From the NCBI RefSeq assembly GCF_949628265.1, contig NC_088786.1, forward strand, positions 15,190,001 to 15,254,000: a stretch of DNA of 64,000 bases. The letters run 5' to 3'. Position 1 is the stretch's first letter. Each line of letters opens with the position of its first letter. Of the stretch, positions 1 through 11,483 are shown piece after piece. The translations under genes and the position numbers were made by a program. The notes under the pieces were generated by a model. It did not search any database, was not told the DNA's origin, and saw only the letters and a list, made by a program, of their open reading frames with translations. This DNA is from Cloeon dipterum. Its lineage: Eukaryota > Arthropoda > Insecta > Ephemeroptera > Baetidae.

Positions 1-98
1 CCAGGGTGCTGTGCGAGGAAGGGCGCGATGTCGTACGCCACACCTTTGTGGGTGACCAGAAACTGTTGGTCAGACTTTTGCTTGGTACCCTTGCCCAT
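1..98 (-). CDS. Cytochrome b5-domain protein, N-terminal exon, probably fatty acid 2-hydroxylase (partial)
   Basis: The minus strand opens at an ATG at 98 and reads 32 codons to the window edge without a stop. The peptide begins MGKGTKQKSDQQ and ends in YDIAPFLAQHPG. This is the start of a cytochrome b5-type heme-binding domain: a short strand (FLVTHKG), then YD, then the HPG of the heme-ligating HPGG motif. A b5 domain placed this close to the N-terminus, with a YDI-x-FL-x3-HPG form, is typical of fatty acid 2-hydroxylase (FA2H), in which b5 feeds electrons to a C-terminal di-iron hydroxylase in the ER membrane. The hydroxylase domain would lie outside the window, so FA2H is inferred; another b5 fusion protein is possible. 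The start is chosen because the b5 fold begins about 13 residues after this Met. It neighbours other fatty-acid-hydroxylase-superfamily genes. Confidence 0.55.
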   Translation of the reverse strand, partial: MGKGTKQKSDQQFLVTHKGVAYDIAPFLAQHP

Positions 99-923
99 TT
101 CCAAAGATGCGAGAACCGCGCCTGTCGCTTCACGTCTGATGCACCTGACTAACTATTATATTCGCGGCGTCCCCTCTGTTGAATCCGCCTTTACCGCGCT
201 TATCAGCAAACACGCCAGAGACAACGCACCAGACGCACACGGTGACACCTCCCTTGTGCGTTACATATCCCTAAATTGCTTTCTATTGGAAAGTGATAGA
301 TAACTATGAGAGAACTATAATCGTTGACGATTTTTAACGTTAATTTCAATTCTTTTGAAAATAACTTATTTTACTTTTTTTGTACTTTATCGAAAGTAAG
401 AACTACTTTTTTTTAGCTCTGAATGCGTTCCTACCAATTCATTCCCTCTCTCCAATATTTTCTGGCGCTAAACTTTTCTATGAGAATGCAGATTTCTAAT
501 TGAAAATTTATATAAAAACTAACCTCAAAAGAACTGTGGTTTACTGGGATCCTTTCTCTAAATATAAATATCTCATCACCTTAAATTAAGGTGTATCATT
601 TTTATTTAGGTATAACGGTGTTTTATTTATATTTTCACATTGATCAGTCAAGGGTAACACACAGGAATAGTTTTTCCGTCACATTCTACAGCGCATTTAT
701 TTTCAGAGAGTGTAAAAATCTACTTCATTTTAAAATACGTCAACCATTCGGGTTTCAAGAAAATACAAAACAGAATATGGTTGACACAATTAAACGAAAA
801 ATTCACACTGTCTCAATTTGTTGCCCCAACCAAAAAAGGGAAGCAATAATCATAATTTCCTCCATTGAACAAAATAATTTTCTAAACTCATCTTATTTAT
901 CAGATCTTCGCTCTCCTTTTTAA

Positions 924-988
924 CGGAATTTCCTCAGTGAAATTTTATGAATGGGTACCATTCATAAAATACCATTCTATGAATTCCG
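924..988. repeat. Nested inverted repeat / hairpin
   Basis: A perfect 13-base stem (ATTTTATGAATGG at 942-954, its complement at 958-970) is separated by a 3-base loop GTA. It is flanked by an outer 7-base inverted pair, CGGAATT at 924-930 and AATTCCG at 982-988. The whole could form a compact cruciform or hairpin. It lies in gene-free DNA, and I see no tandem copy of it nearby. Confidence 0.7.
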
Positions 989-1119
989 CTGAACAGCAAT
1001 AAAAATTCCAATATTTTTTTGTGCGTCGTATTTTTTATTTTTGCACGAAGATTATTGCTTTTAAATTCGCATCTAATTAACTCGACTCACCACTTGCTGG
1101 TTTGTGCACCTTTCCAGCG

Positions 1120-1335
1120 GCTTTATGGACAAATGTCTGGCGTTTCAATAGAAGACTTCATCCATGCAGGGAGGCGAAAAGATGGCCGCATTGGGCCCAA
1201 GCTCCTTTGCGGCCACTCGGGCCACTCAGGCACCATGTTATCCGCTCGGCGGTGTTATTGGGTCTGGGACCCAGTGAGCTCTTAGCCCACGGGAAGTGCT
1301 GTGCAGAGGTTCTAAAAAAATAAAAAATTTCGGCT
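1120..1335 (+). repeat. Dispersed repeat R1, copy 1 (SINE-like, A-rich 3' end)
   Basis: This segment aligns in the same orientation with 15325-15515. Shared blocks include TTGGGCCCAAGCT, CTGCGGCCACTC-like sequence, a GTGAGCTC-x-TAGCCCACGG block and AGAGGTTC followed by an A-rich tail. The A-rich end with a diverged body suggests a short retroposed element. I do not see a clear tRNA-type A box plus B box, so the family is unassigned. Confidence 0.6.
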
Positions 1336-4300
1336 TCTACCCGAAGCCCTATTTCATGAGCAGAAATACTTTCACAGAACATAATTCAAATTGTCAAATT
1401 AAAATAGTAAAATCAGTTATAAAACAAATAATGTAGATGTTTTTATTTTTTAGTATGAGCCACGTCGGGATGCTGCACGTAGATTGCTCAAGATTCACCT
1501 TCTATTGAGGCAGGTTTTGCAACTCCTGCACCCTGTACACGTTGCGCGCAACAAAGCTAATATTTCAGGTTGAATTGTTGAAATTTTTCTGTTTAGCCCC
1601 ATAATATGTACACAACACTTATAATTTTTTTCTCTCATTATAGAATTGGTTTTGCTGTTGTCTGGTTAGTTTCATAATGAAGTCATCAATAAATTAGTCA
1701 TCTAGTTTTTTGTACGTAGCTTCTGCCGATAGCACTTAGTTCGATCAAGTAAGGCTTAGTGATAAAATAACTCCACGTTCTAGAATGAAACAAAAAGAGG
1801 TCTGAATCATAACTTTTGGAGCTCGATTCTTGGCCCCCTTCTACTTCTGCTACAGCAGCAACATAATTCCTCGTCATCCTAACTGCTGTGTATTTGTTCG
1901 ACAAGATTAGATTGCGCAGTGCTATCTGAAGATTTAATATGAAACATTTTATCTTACGTATATACAACACGAGCGCCAAAAATATCCGCTTTTATAGCGA
2001 CCATCTGTACAGTTAATTTGATGGAAAAATGAAAATCGTGGGCTGGCTTTCCTCTAACTATTTTTGTGAATTTTAACCACATTTTGAACTTAAAATATCA
2101 AAATCCCTCGTCATTATAACATTTTGGATGAGCCAACTGTGGAATTTTCTCAACATTTAAAATTTAAAATGATCTTATTTTGATTAGACGACATTTTATG
2201 GCCTTGAAGTATAGTAAGCACGAGAGTGAAATTTAATGCACATGAAGTGGAAGATGCTTTGTTTTTTAACTTAATTATCTGAAGAAAACTAGAAATTTTA
2301 TCCGTTTTTAACATACATTGCTTGCTGGAGTTGTCATAACAAACGTTAAGTAGTGCGCCAGCGCCTTCTCATTGTTTGCACAGCTCTTCACACATCTGCG
2401 AACCCTTTTTGAAAAACTGAGTAAGCTTAGTTAGTGCTGACGTGACATGAGTCACCTCAACTCTCAATCGCCAACTATTCGCTTGAATATTAATGATTCT
2501 TTTAATTAAACATAAAAGGAAAACTAAGATGAAAAAATATTGAAATTTCCGATTCAACCAGCAGAGCGATTTATTAATAATGTTTGTTCTTATCACAAAA
2601 TTTAGTACAAATATAGGTGCATTAAGTCAGACAATAACATTAAAATGTGTAAAAGGCAACAAAAAGCTCGCGGAAAACTGATCAATCAGACCCTCTTATC
2701 ATCGCAATAATAACTTTTAGATTTTAAAATTTATTGGACGCAGTTCGATTTACTATACTACGCACATATTAATATATAAAGGGTCGATTGATGAAATAAT
2801 TGTAATTTTAAATTTATGCACTTGCGCAGCTTGGAATATATATTATTTTTGTTGCAATTTAATAAATGGTACATTTCAACACAAACTTAATCAAAAAATT
2901 TACATTTCCAGAGTGGATTAATTTATGATTTAATTTAAATAAACTGATTATTTTGTGAATATTTGTAAAATACTATCTGCCTGACACTATCTTATGTATA
3001 GTAAATTTCTTCGAAATATGTCATTCAAGAATGAGCAAACTACTGAGCATAATTTTTATAATACACGCCTCTGCAAAGACAAATATGAATTGGTAGGCGA
3101 CAAACTGTAAAGATCGTAACGTTTTTACTAGACACTCTCAAATCACTTTCTGATTTGTAAAGTAAATCCATTTGGACTCCTCTGACCGCTACACAAAATA
3201 ACTTTTAAGTTCAGAAAAAGTCTGGTTAAAAATATTTCGCATCATGCGCTGCTTTAATTTTGTGGCTGTTGGGTAGACACGTACCACACCACACAATTTG
3301 TCTTTTTCACTTTTCTTCATTATTGCTAATGTATATCATTAAGTGAAATTAATTAAATTTGAAGTTAAAAATAAATAATTCAAAAGTGGCCCAGATTGTC
3401 ATTATGTGTGTAGCATATAGCTCAAACAAAAACAACAAAACTCATCTTGAGAGTAACCTCAGCGCAGAGTGGAGCCATTACGTAAATTTTATTTAAGAAA
3501 AAGTCCGTACAAGAAGGGAATCGGTCAACAAGATATCCTTTTATCCCTTTTAATTTGCAGAATTTGAATTAATCCAGTAAAAATAAAATTAATTTTAACT
3601 GGGTACAAAGGATATTCAAAGCTGTATTATCCCATTTATCAACAACTATAAACTCCTTTAAGAAATATCTAATTGTAAAAGATTTTAAGTTTAATGTTTT
3701 TCTTTGCGTTTGAATTTTACAAAGACGGATTGATAAATAATAGTGTTCTTTGTCTACTACTATTTGTTCTGTTGCATGGTTACAAGAAGTACATGATGGA
3801 TGATTAAAATTAACTTGAATTGAACAGTTCCTGTAATATTTAATAAGACAGGTTTGGAGAATTTCCAGAGAAAAATAGCTTTTCAAGCTAAAAAAATTGA
3901 TGGATCTTAAATTGCATCACCCAGTTTCAATGTTATCACTTTCCCCTCAAAACACTAAATAAATTTACATTAACTTTGAAATGTGGTATCGCCCATTGAT
4001 AACAAATCAATGAATTCCGGGAAAGCTTTCTTTAGTATCTTAATTGTTGCAAGTGATTATCTTATTAAAAATAATCGGGCTGCGGTTATTGAAAAAAAAT
4101 AGACGAAAGCTAATACACCAACAGTGAAAGTCAATGAACCTGTTTACAAGGCTCACTCTCACTATATATTGCTTGACACTGATCAACACTCTGCTTTAAA
4201 ACATCCTATGGTCGCGGTAAAATTGCGCAACCCAAATTTTCACTGTCAAAGAGATTGTTACACTTTCTTGCAACAAGGAAATTCGCGTTTGGTTGTTGAA

Positions 4301-4744
4301 AAATGCGCAACTTTTCTGCTACCAAAGACGAAAAGTTTTTAATGTAAGGTTTTTAGGAATAACTTTTTTGCATCTGAGGTACATTACCAATTCTTATTAC
4401 TTCGGAAGTTATTTATATAGTCATTTTGTGAAGAGAATTGTTTAAGGCAATGCAGAGAATTTGAATTTTCTAATTTATTTTCTTGCTGCAATTTTTTCAA
4501 GAGATTTAATCTAATGTGGCTGATAAATAAAACGCATTAAAAGATCTCTGAGCCGTGCAGCACTGAAGGCCGAGCACTTATAATAAAAGTGCGGTTCTGC
4601 AGAGAAAAATTGTTGAGAAACTGGTATGGTATTTATACTTGGCCCCTCTCCCGAATCCAGACACAAGGCCACTTAACAGCGCGAGCTGCGGAATCACAGT
4701 TTAGTTTGTATAAACGAACAGTGTGTACCTAACCACGGTACAAA

Positions 4745-7027
4745 ATGGGTTTAAATTTTAAAGGGATTAGACCAGCAGTGCTGCACATGTGCAAGCACTC
4801 GTTAATTCTCTTCTTACACTACTACATACTCATCAATGCGACAAGTCGGTAAGGCAGCGAAGAGACAATTATTTATTGCGAGATGAGAGTAATTTAGTAT
4901 TTGTATTTTCCGATCTCAGAATATTGTTCTTCGTGACTGGAGGATTTTCCCTAGAGGAATATTTCGTACGATGGTGGCAGAGATTCTGCTTGAGATTCGG
5001 AGATCAACCTCTTCTATTTTTTACAGTTTGTGAGTACTTCTTTTTTAGTAATCAAAATTGTCTCAAAATTACTATTTTGTTTGAACTGTGTGGAGAACAT
5101 TATTGCATTCAATCACCGAATATATAGCCAAACACATCTTCTTTCTTTTTACCTTTCACTCAAACCTCCAATAGGTATATCTCAATAAGTTACGAAAACT
5201 CTTGAGTAACATCAACCTTAAAGCGAATATTTCAGCATGCAATCAGCCAATAAATACCCTTAATATTGCAACGTAACTTTCTTTCATGGTAAAAAAAAAA
5301 CAGGATATAACATCGGAATGACAAGCTTGTTCCGATCCAGTAAAAACAGCACAAAATTTAGCCACAGATTAAAATTATTGGCGAGTTATTTTTAACTGGT
5401 GTTCTTGTCTCGCTTGGGAAAGGCTGCTAATCTCATGGTGAAACTTGTGTTCCAGTAACACATTATTCCACGCACCAGCTGCGCAGCGCGCTCGTGGGCT
5501 GTGTTAATAAGGCGCAGTTTTAGACGGTCAACTTTTTAATTTTAGGCCATCAAAATCAAACTTGAAATCGTAGAGCTGCTCAGATACCGTTAAAAACATT
5601 GCAAAACAATCAAAATCTAAGCCAAAAACCGCATAAAATAGCTTTGATGCCGAAATCGGAATATGCCCAAGCGTTTGACTTGTAGATTTGAATTTTGGAT
5701 CTCCAAAATTTCAACTTTTTTGTCCATTTTGAAGACGAATATAGCTTTTTGACGAAGAAAAGGTCGGTTTGATTGCAAATTTTTTTTATTTTAAAGCAAA
5801 ATTTTATCCATTATGTTAGGCCTTAAATAAGTAGTAAAGAATATATAGAGGGTTCAATTAGTAAGTGAATTGGCTCTTAGATCCAATTTTGCAATTAAAA
5901 TAGATTAAATTTAAATTTTCAACTCTAGAACTTATACTAAGAAAACCACGATTTTATTAGAAAATATTTTCTGCCTACTTTGCTTTTAAAAAGCAAACTC
6001 TATCTTTGCTAAAATTGTCAAAAATCCAAAGCCCTATTTTTATGAAGGAGATCAATGCGTGCTGCAATAGAAACTAATATTTAGATGATTTAACTGGTAG
6101 AAGTTTAATTTTTCGAGAGGTATAATATTTTAGGTTCCAATCATTACCTTGTATTAATTTTCACCCACGGGCCATTAAAAGAACAAACAGTTTCCATTAT
6201 AATATTAAATAGAGATTAATTTTCTTTTTTCAAATTAATGTTGCATTCTTCTCTTCAGGTACAACTGTAATTTCCACGGTGGTGTATTGGCTGATAGGAA
6301 GTTTTTTCATTGTGCTTGACAACACAGGATGGCTCTCGAAATACAAAGTGCAGCCGGGCACCAACCAGCCTCCGGATTCTGCGAAGTTGCGCAAAGTGAT
6401 CATCACCGTCTTAAAGAGCCAGTTGCTCTTCGCCACACCCTACACAGTGCTCGGATATTTTGCCCTGCAAATCGTTGGAGGGCCGATGACCATGCAGCGC
6501 TTGCTTCAGGTGCCTTCTCTGGAGCGCATTTTGCTGGAGCTCGCTTTTCACGATTTCGTGTACGAAGTGACTTTCTACTTATCGCACAAGTGAGTTATGC
6601 ACATTTCATCTGCAAGAAATTATCACATTTTTGGCTTTGATTACCATTTTCCAGGCTGCTGCACACAAAGTGGCTTTATAAGCGAGTTCACAAGACGCAC
6701 CACGAATGGGCGCCGCCGATAGCGGTGGCAGCGGCATACGCACACCCGTTTGAATATGTCGTATCCAACACAACTCCCATCAGCGCCGGCCCCATTATCA
6801 TTGGCTCCCATCCTCTCTCTATTTGGACCTGGGTAGCGTACCTCACGCTGCAAACCCTCACAGTGCACTCCAATTACCATTTGCCAGGATTTCAAAATCC
6901 TTTATTTCACGATTTTCACCATGTCAAGTTCAATCAAAATTACGGTTCGGTGGGATTCATGGACCGATTATTTGGCACTGATGAGCTTTTCCAAAAAAAT
7001 AAAAGCAAGAAATATTGGGACAAGTAG
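4745..7027 (+). CDS. FAXDC2-like fatty acid hydroxylase domain protein, copy 1
   Basis: Four exons: 4745-4848, 4920-5029, 6259-6589, 6655-7027; together 918 bases, 305 residues, all introns GT-AG. It belongs to the fatty acid hydroxylase superfamily (C4-methylsterol oxidase, C5-desaturase, FAXDC2), non-heme di-iron membrane enzymes of the ER. The histidine clusters are present: HKLLH at 181-185, HKTHH at 194-198, HSNYH at 253-257 and HDFHH at 267-271. Hydrophobic segments precede and separate them, and the central VYWLIG...LDNTGW segment is typical of FAXDC2. The start ATG gives an N-terminus and exon phases matching copy 2 (exon 3 is 331 bases in both). A polyadenylation-like AATAAA lies at 7087-7092. 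Intron 2 is long (1.2 kb) and carries repeat R2. The substrate is unknown; arthropods do not make sterols de novo, so a role on dietary sterols or other lipids is inference. Confidence 0.9.
5493..5868 (+). repeat. Dispersed repeat R2, copy 1
   Basis: About 375 bases, in intron 2 of the first hydroxylase gene, nearly the same as 9025-9395 in the same orientation. It starts CGTGGGCTGTGTTAATAAGG and ends near AATTAG-x-AAGTGA. I find no terminal inverted repeats, long open frame or poly(A) tail, so it is an unclassified repeat. Confidence 0.8.
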
Positions 7028-7086
7028 CACTTTGAATTAGTAAATTTTTTAAAATAGGCACCACTCGAGGTTGTGTTCAAATTGGA

Positions 7087-7092
7087 AATAAA
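7087..7092 (+). terminator. Polyadenylation signal, hydroxylase copy 1
   Basis: AATAAA 60 bases after the TAG stop, in an AT-rich 3' region. It is the first canonical hexamer after this gene. Confidence 0.5.
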
Positions 7093-7225
7093 TTAAAACA
7101 GGCTTAATCCTCGTTGTTCTTTAAATAAGTCGTTTTAATTCTCGACTATTGTTTCGACGTCATCCAGTATGTCCTAATCATGATTAAAAAATTTAAATCA
7201 ATACAATATAACGCCACAACTCAAA

Positions 7226-7615
7226 GGTTGCTGCACTATAAATGGTTTTGCACGTACATCCACAAGCAGCACCATGAGTGGACGTCCCCTATTGCAGTTA
7301 TGGCCGTTTATTGCCATCCCCTAGGACAAGTGTTCTCAAACCTCGTCCCAGAAGCATTGAGGCCCATTTTGTTCGATCACACTACCCTGTCAGTATTGGG
7401 TTCTGGTTTTCCTACGTCTTATTCCAGACCCTGAACGGCCACTAAGGCTATCACTGACCCTGGTTTTAATCCACTGGATTTCATGATTACCATCACCTGA
7501 AGTTTAATCAAAACTATATATGGTTCCATCGGCCTTTTGGACTTCTTAATTCCACGGTACCAACACACAGTGGCGGGAGAGTGTCCAGTTTAAGAGGGAC
7601 CTGATTTTGACCGGA
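7226..7615 (+). pseudogene. Decayed FAXDC2-like last exon (fragment)
   Basis: This is a copy of the fourth exon of the second hydroxylase gene (10620-11049), starting at the same exon edge (GTTGCTGCACTATAAATGG). No exons 1-3 belong to it. Compared with the intact copy it has a one-base loss near 7370 that shifts the frame, a C-to-A change making TAA in the ancestral frame at about 7442-7446, and extra bases near 7522 and 7550. The HKQHH cluster is still readable, but the downstream HDYHH frame is broken. Its 3' end runs directly into the stop codon of the opposing dehydrogenase A. I call it a non-functional duplicate. Confidence 0.88.
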
Positions 7616-8689
7616 TTAAAACAGGGATTCTCCTGTAGCATGAATGATAAGCTCGTGAACCTGCAATATACAAACGACCCAAATGTGAAATTTTTGCATT
7701 ACAAATTTCTTGCTGGTTTACTTGAACGTGAGGTGGTGCCTGCAACGCGTACAAAAGCGCCTGTGCAATATCTTCTGGTAGAAGACATGGATTTCCCTCA
7801 AATGTCTTTGCTGCTACTTCTTCAGAACCACCTGCTGCAACTATTATCTCCGTTTTTACCAACCCTGGACTGATGCTCTGATATTAATGTGGTGGATCAA
7901 AATTACCAAAATTACACGTGGCACTATTAAGAGCATTGCGCTTTTACCGTGACCCTGATCTTGGTCTGCATATCTCTGAGCTCCCTGCGCAGGCCCTCTG
8001 TCAGCACAGTAACAGCGTGCTTGCTTGCCGTGTAAATATGGACAGTTGGATATTGGGAAACATAGTGGCCGCAAACGCTTTTCCATTGAAAATATTGTTA
8101 ATTAAGCTACTTGATGTTTCGTTTTTACAATGCAAACCTATTGATGTTAAAAATGTGTCCGTCGGAAATTCCTCTGGACTTCATGTCTTGGACGACCTCC
8201 CTCGTGAAAACTGTTAAAGCAATCACGTTTGTGTCAAAGATTTTTTTAACATCATCACTGCTCTGCTCTGTGAAAATTAAAAATCCATTATGTTATATTT
8301 TAAAAATATTAACTTTGATCTAAACTACCGCAAATTTTTCCATATCTTTGAACACCGGCATTGTTGACGAGGATGTCGGCGCCACCGAGATTTTCCCTCG
8401 TCCATTGGACCACTCTCTTCACGTCCTCCTCAATAGTAACATCCCCTTGCACTGCGTGCAATTCACCTTTCGCTCCTTTCAACTCGGAAGCTAATTGCTA
8501 CACATAAAGTTTAACCGTTTAAAATTAAATTAAATAAGATTTTAAATGAGTCCCTACTTTAACTCTTTCCACGCGGCGAGCCACTCCAACCACTCTCAGA
8601 CCATTCTCGACCAAAAGCTTGGCAATCGAAGCTCCAATGCCACAGCTAGCTCCAGTGACAATGGCTACACGATTCGTCCAGCGCTCCAT
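7616..8689 (-). CDS. DHRS11-like short-chain dehydrogenase/reductase, copy A
   Basis: Six exons on the minus strand: 8689-8558, 8497-8329, 8267-8138, 8077-7948, 7877-7722, 7660-7616; 762 bases, 253 residues, no internal stop. It is a classical NAD(P)-dependent SDR: cofactor loop TGASCGIG (12-19), acidic turn in GDVT, NNAG (89-92), catalytic Asn-Ser-Tyr-Lys at N114, S144, Y159 and K163 (YTASK), and SISPG after the active site. It is most like DHRS11 and insect farnesol dehydrogenases, which oxidise or reduce alcohols, retinoids or keto-steroids. Compared with copies B and C it has Cys for Ser at 16 and Val-His for Gly-Tyr at 156-157, next to the catalytic Tyr. Its TAA stop coincides with the breakpoint against the dead hydroxylase exon, and the last residues (GESLF) differ from the siblings. 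The ORF is clean, so it is probably active, but expression is unknown. Confidence 0.88.
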
Positions 8690-9024
8690 ATATTAATATA
8701 TTATTTCGACTCAATCACCCTAATTTTAATTTAATGCTGTAAACCTGTCCACAAACAGATGTGAATAATGATCAGAAAGCACAGCTTTGCACTTGGAAGT
8801 TGGTGAACAAGTGGTATTTAAATTTAAATAGCGAAGTGCAGAATTTCTTATCAGTATACCCCCCTCTCATATGTAAAGATAACAACCAGCTATCATTGGA
8901 ATGGACATTGACCTGTATCACGGGGAGCCAGAGTCGGCGAAATAGGCACTTTTGTCTCCCCTCCACACTACTTGCCACCTGTGGTGTCACCCTGTGAGAC
9001 TCTCGGCCAATGAGCCTGGCTGAG

Positions 9025-9395
9025 CGTGGGCTGTGTTAATAAGGTGCAGTTTTAGACGGTTAACTTTTAAATTTTAGACCATCAAAATCAAACTTGAAAT
9101 CGTAGAGCTGCTCAGATACCGTTAAAACATTGCAAAACAATCAAAATCTAAGCCAAAAACCGCATAAAATAGCTTTGATGCCGAAATCGGAATATGCCCA
9201 AGCGTTTGACTTGTAGATTTAAATTTCGGGTCTCCAAAATTTCAAATTTTTTGTCCATTTTGAAGACGAGTATTAGCTTTTTAACGACGAAAAGGTTGGT
9301 TTGATTGCATTTTTTTACTTTAAAGCAAAATTGCATCCATTATGTTAGGCTTTAAATAAGTATTAAAGAATATATAGGGTCCAATTAGGAAGTGA
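9025..9395 (+). repeat. Dispersed repeat R2, copy 2
   Basis: Second copy of the element at 5493-5868, same orientation, lying about 370 bases upstream of the second hydroxylase start. It differs by scattered substitutions and short indels. Confidence 0.8.
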
Positions 9396-9764
9396 TTGAA
9401 GCAAAGGCAGCAGAGTGTGAAATTGATTTTAAATTTCTTCTGAAAATGCAAAGTTAATCGTAAAATAATAAATTACATTTTTCTAAAAGTACTTAAATTT
9501 GATCTGCTAAAATATGATGATGCGAGTCTTTCGAATTTTCGACTGCAAAAAAATTGTTTTGACATGCCGATAATCCTACCTTCCAAAAATATTTTGTCTT
9601 CTATTTTGTTGGTTCGCCAAATTGAAAACAAAAGAAAGCAAAGATCACGCTGTTATCTTATAAATGTAAACTTTTGCGATAAAGCAAAGCATCGCTTAAC
9701 CTTCATTAAGTTGTTGTGACATTTCACACTCAAGCTGCTGCGTGGTTACCGAAGAGAGCAGACC

Positions 9765-11049
9765 ATGGCTAAATCAACCAAAGAGTTGACAGGCTTTCAG
9801 AGTGTAATTGGCGCTTTGTTGCTGACCGCTGCTGGCTTGGGTTCAGTTCTCGTTCATCTGCTGGCTGTTCGATTTATATTTGTAAGGTAATATTTCGAAA
9901 GCAAAAATAGTAACCCTAAATTAAAATGGACGTTTTTAAGGTGTTTGCTCTTTTTTGGCGTTGAAAGCAGTTTCTGGCAAGAACTGTGGGAGAAACTTTG
10001 CGACATATATGCCGTGGGAAATGAAAAGAACTTTTTCATATTTGGTAATGAATTGTTTTTAATTTTTCTCGTGAAGGAAGTTGGTATGTATATCCTCGCA
10101 TTTAGGGACCGTGCTCGTGCAGATGTTAGCCTACTGGATTTGGGGCAGTTTATACATCATTCTTGACTTCACTGGTTGGGCGTCAAAATACAAAGTCCAG
10201 CCAGACACCAACAGTCCTCCAGAATCGGGAAAACTCGCAAAGACATTGGCACAAGTCCTTTTCAACCAAATTGTTATCGGAGGGGTCTTGTCCTGGCTGT
10301 CTTATTTAGCGTTTGAATCGCTGGGAGTGGCTTTTTCCAGCGAAAGTTTAAGAGCATTGCCTTCCTACACAAGAGTCCTCGCGGAGGTGCCCTTCCACAT
10401 CATGGGACAGGAAGTAGGCTTCTACTACAGTCACAGGTATCTTTCTTATGAATTGAAGTAAATTTTTATGAGAGTGAACGATAACTAATTGAAGTTATAA
10501 AAATGAAATGTTAAATTTATTTATTTTTTGATACCAACAATCTTCACACATTAGAGCATATTTTTGCAACTTTTTTCCATTTTGATCAATTTTGGTATAT
10601 TGGCAATATCCAATTACAGGTTGCTGCACTATAAATGGTTTTACAAGTACATCCACAAGCAGCACCATGAGTGGACGTCACCCATTGCAGTTATGGCCGT
10701 TTATTGCCATCCCCTAGAACATGTATTCTCAAACCTCGTCCCAGTAGCATTAGGGCCCATTTTGCTTCGATCACACCCTGTCAGTATTTGGTTCTGGTTT
10801 TCCTACGCCATATTCCAGACCCTGAACGGCCACTCAGGCTATCACTGGCCCTGGTTTCAATCCCCTGAATTTCATGATTACCATCACCTGAAGTTTAATC
10901 AAAACTATGGTTCCATCGGCCTCTTGGACTTCTTCCACGGTACCGACACACAGTGGCGGGAGAGTGTCCAGTTTAAGAGGGACCTCTTTTTAACCGGATT
11001 AAAATCGGCGAGGAATCTTGTACCAGACGATGATATGAAAAATAAGTGA
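9765..11049 (+). CDS. FAXDC2-like fatty acid hydroxylase domain protein, copy 2
   Basis: Four exons: 9765-9886, 9941-10044, 10106-10436, 10620-11049; 987 bases, 328 residues. It has the same exon phases as copy 1 and the same 331-base third exon. An N-terminal hydrophobic helix (about residues 14-40) is followed by WIWGSLYIILDFTGW. The di-iron histidine clusters are HRLLH 185-189, HKQHH 198-202, HSGYH 257-261 and HDYHH 271-275. The C-terminus is about 20 residues longer than in copy 1. The preceding ACC gives a good Kozak context (ACCATGG). An AATAAA overlaps the TGA stop (11049-11054), but another at 11183 is a more likely 3' signal. Exon 4 was duplicated with dehydrogenase B to give the fragment at 7226. 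Membership of the superfamily is sure; the exact reaction is not. Confidence 0.92.
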
Positions 11050-11483
11050 ATAAAACCAAAGGAGGTTAAATTGGTTAATCATTAAAAACATTCTTTAATT
11101 TAAAAATAATTGACCACATCACGTTTACAAAAATGGGTGAATATTTTAAAAAAATATAAAACAAATGTTAACAGGCTATAGAAATAAATGAATAATCTTT
11201 TCCGTCAAATTAAAAATATGGTCTAATTAACTTTATTTTACACCGTTCGTGTTGAATGAGCTAATCTATCTATCAAATCAACTTGTATTGCTATATTTAT
11301 TATATTTAAAACTTGTATTTGATTTGAAATTAATAATATAATCAAGTGAAAGGAATCGGATTTAATTAATTTATTACTAAAATTTATATTTCATCTACTA
11401 TATTTTATATAGACAATATTAAGCCAAAATAAGGAGATATATGCATTCGGAAGTTGATGTTTATTTAAACCATTATAGCGTGA

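Larger units (their letters stand above)
300..4740. other. Intergenic AT-rich stretch without supported genes
   Basis: Short open frames occur on both strands, but none shows a recognisable domain, a splice-consistent continuation or codon bias. The stretch holds one hairpin (924-988) and one copy of a dispersed repeat (about 1120-1335), listed separately. The last few hundred bases before 4745 should contain the promoter of the first hydroxylase gene; I see no convincing TATA box there. Confidence 0.6.

Noticed and set aside
5493-9395. Repeat R2 as a MITE or DNA transposon
   Set aside because: No terminal inverted repeats or target-site duplication could be found at the two copies.
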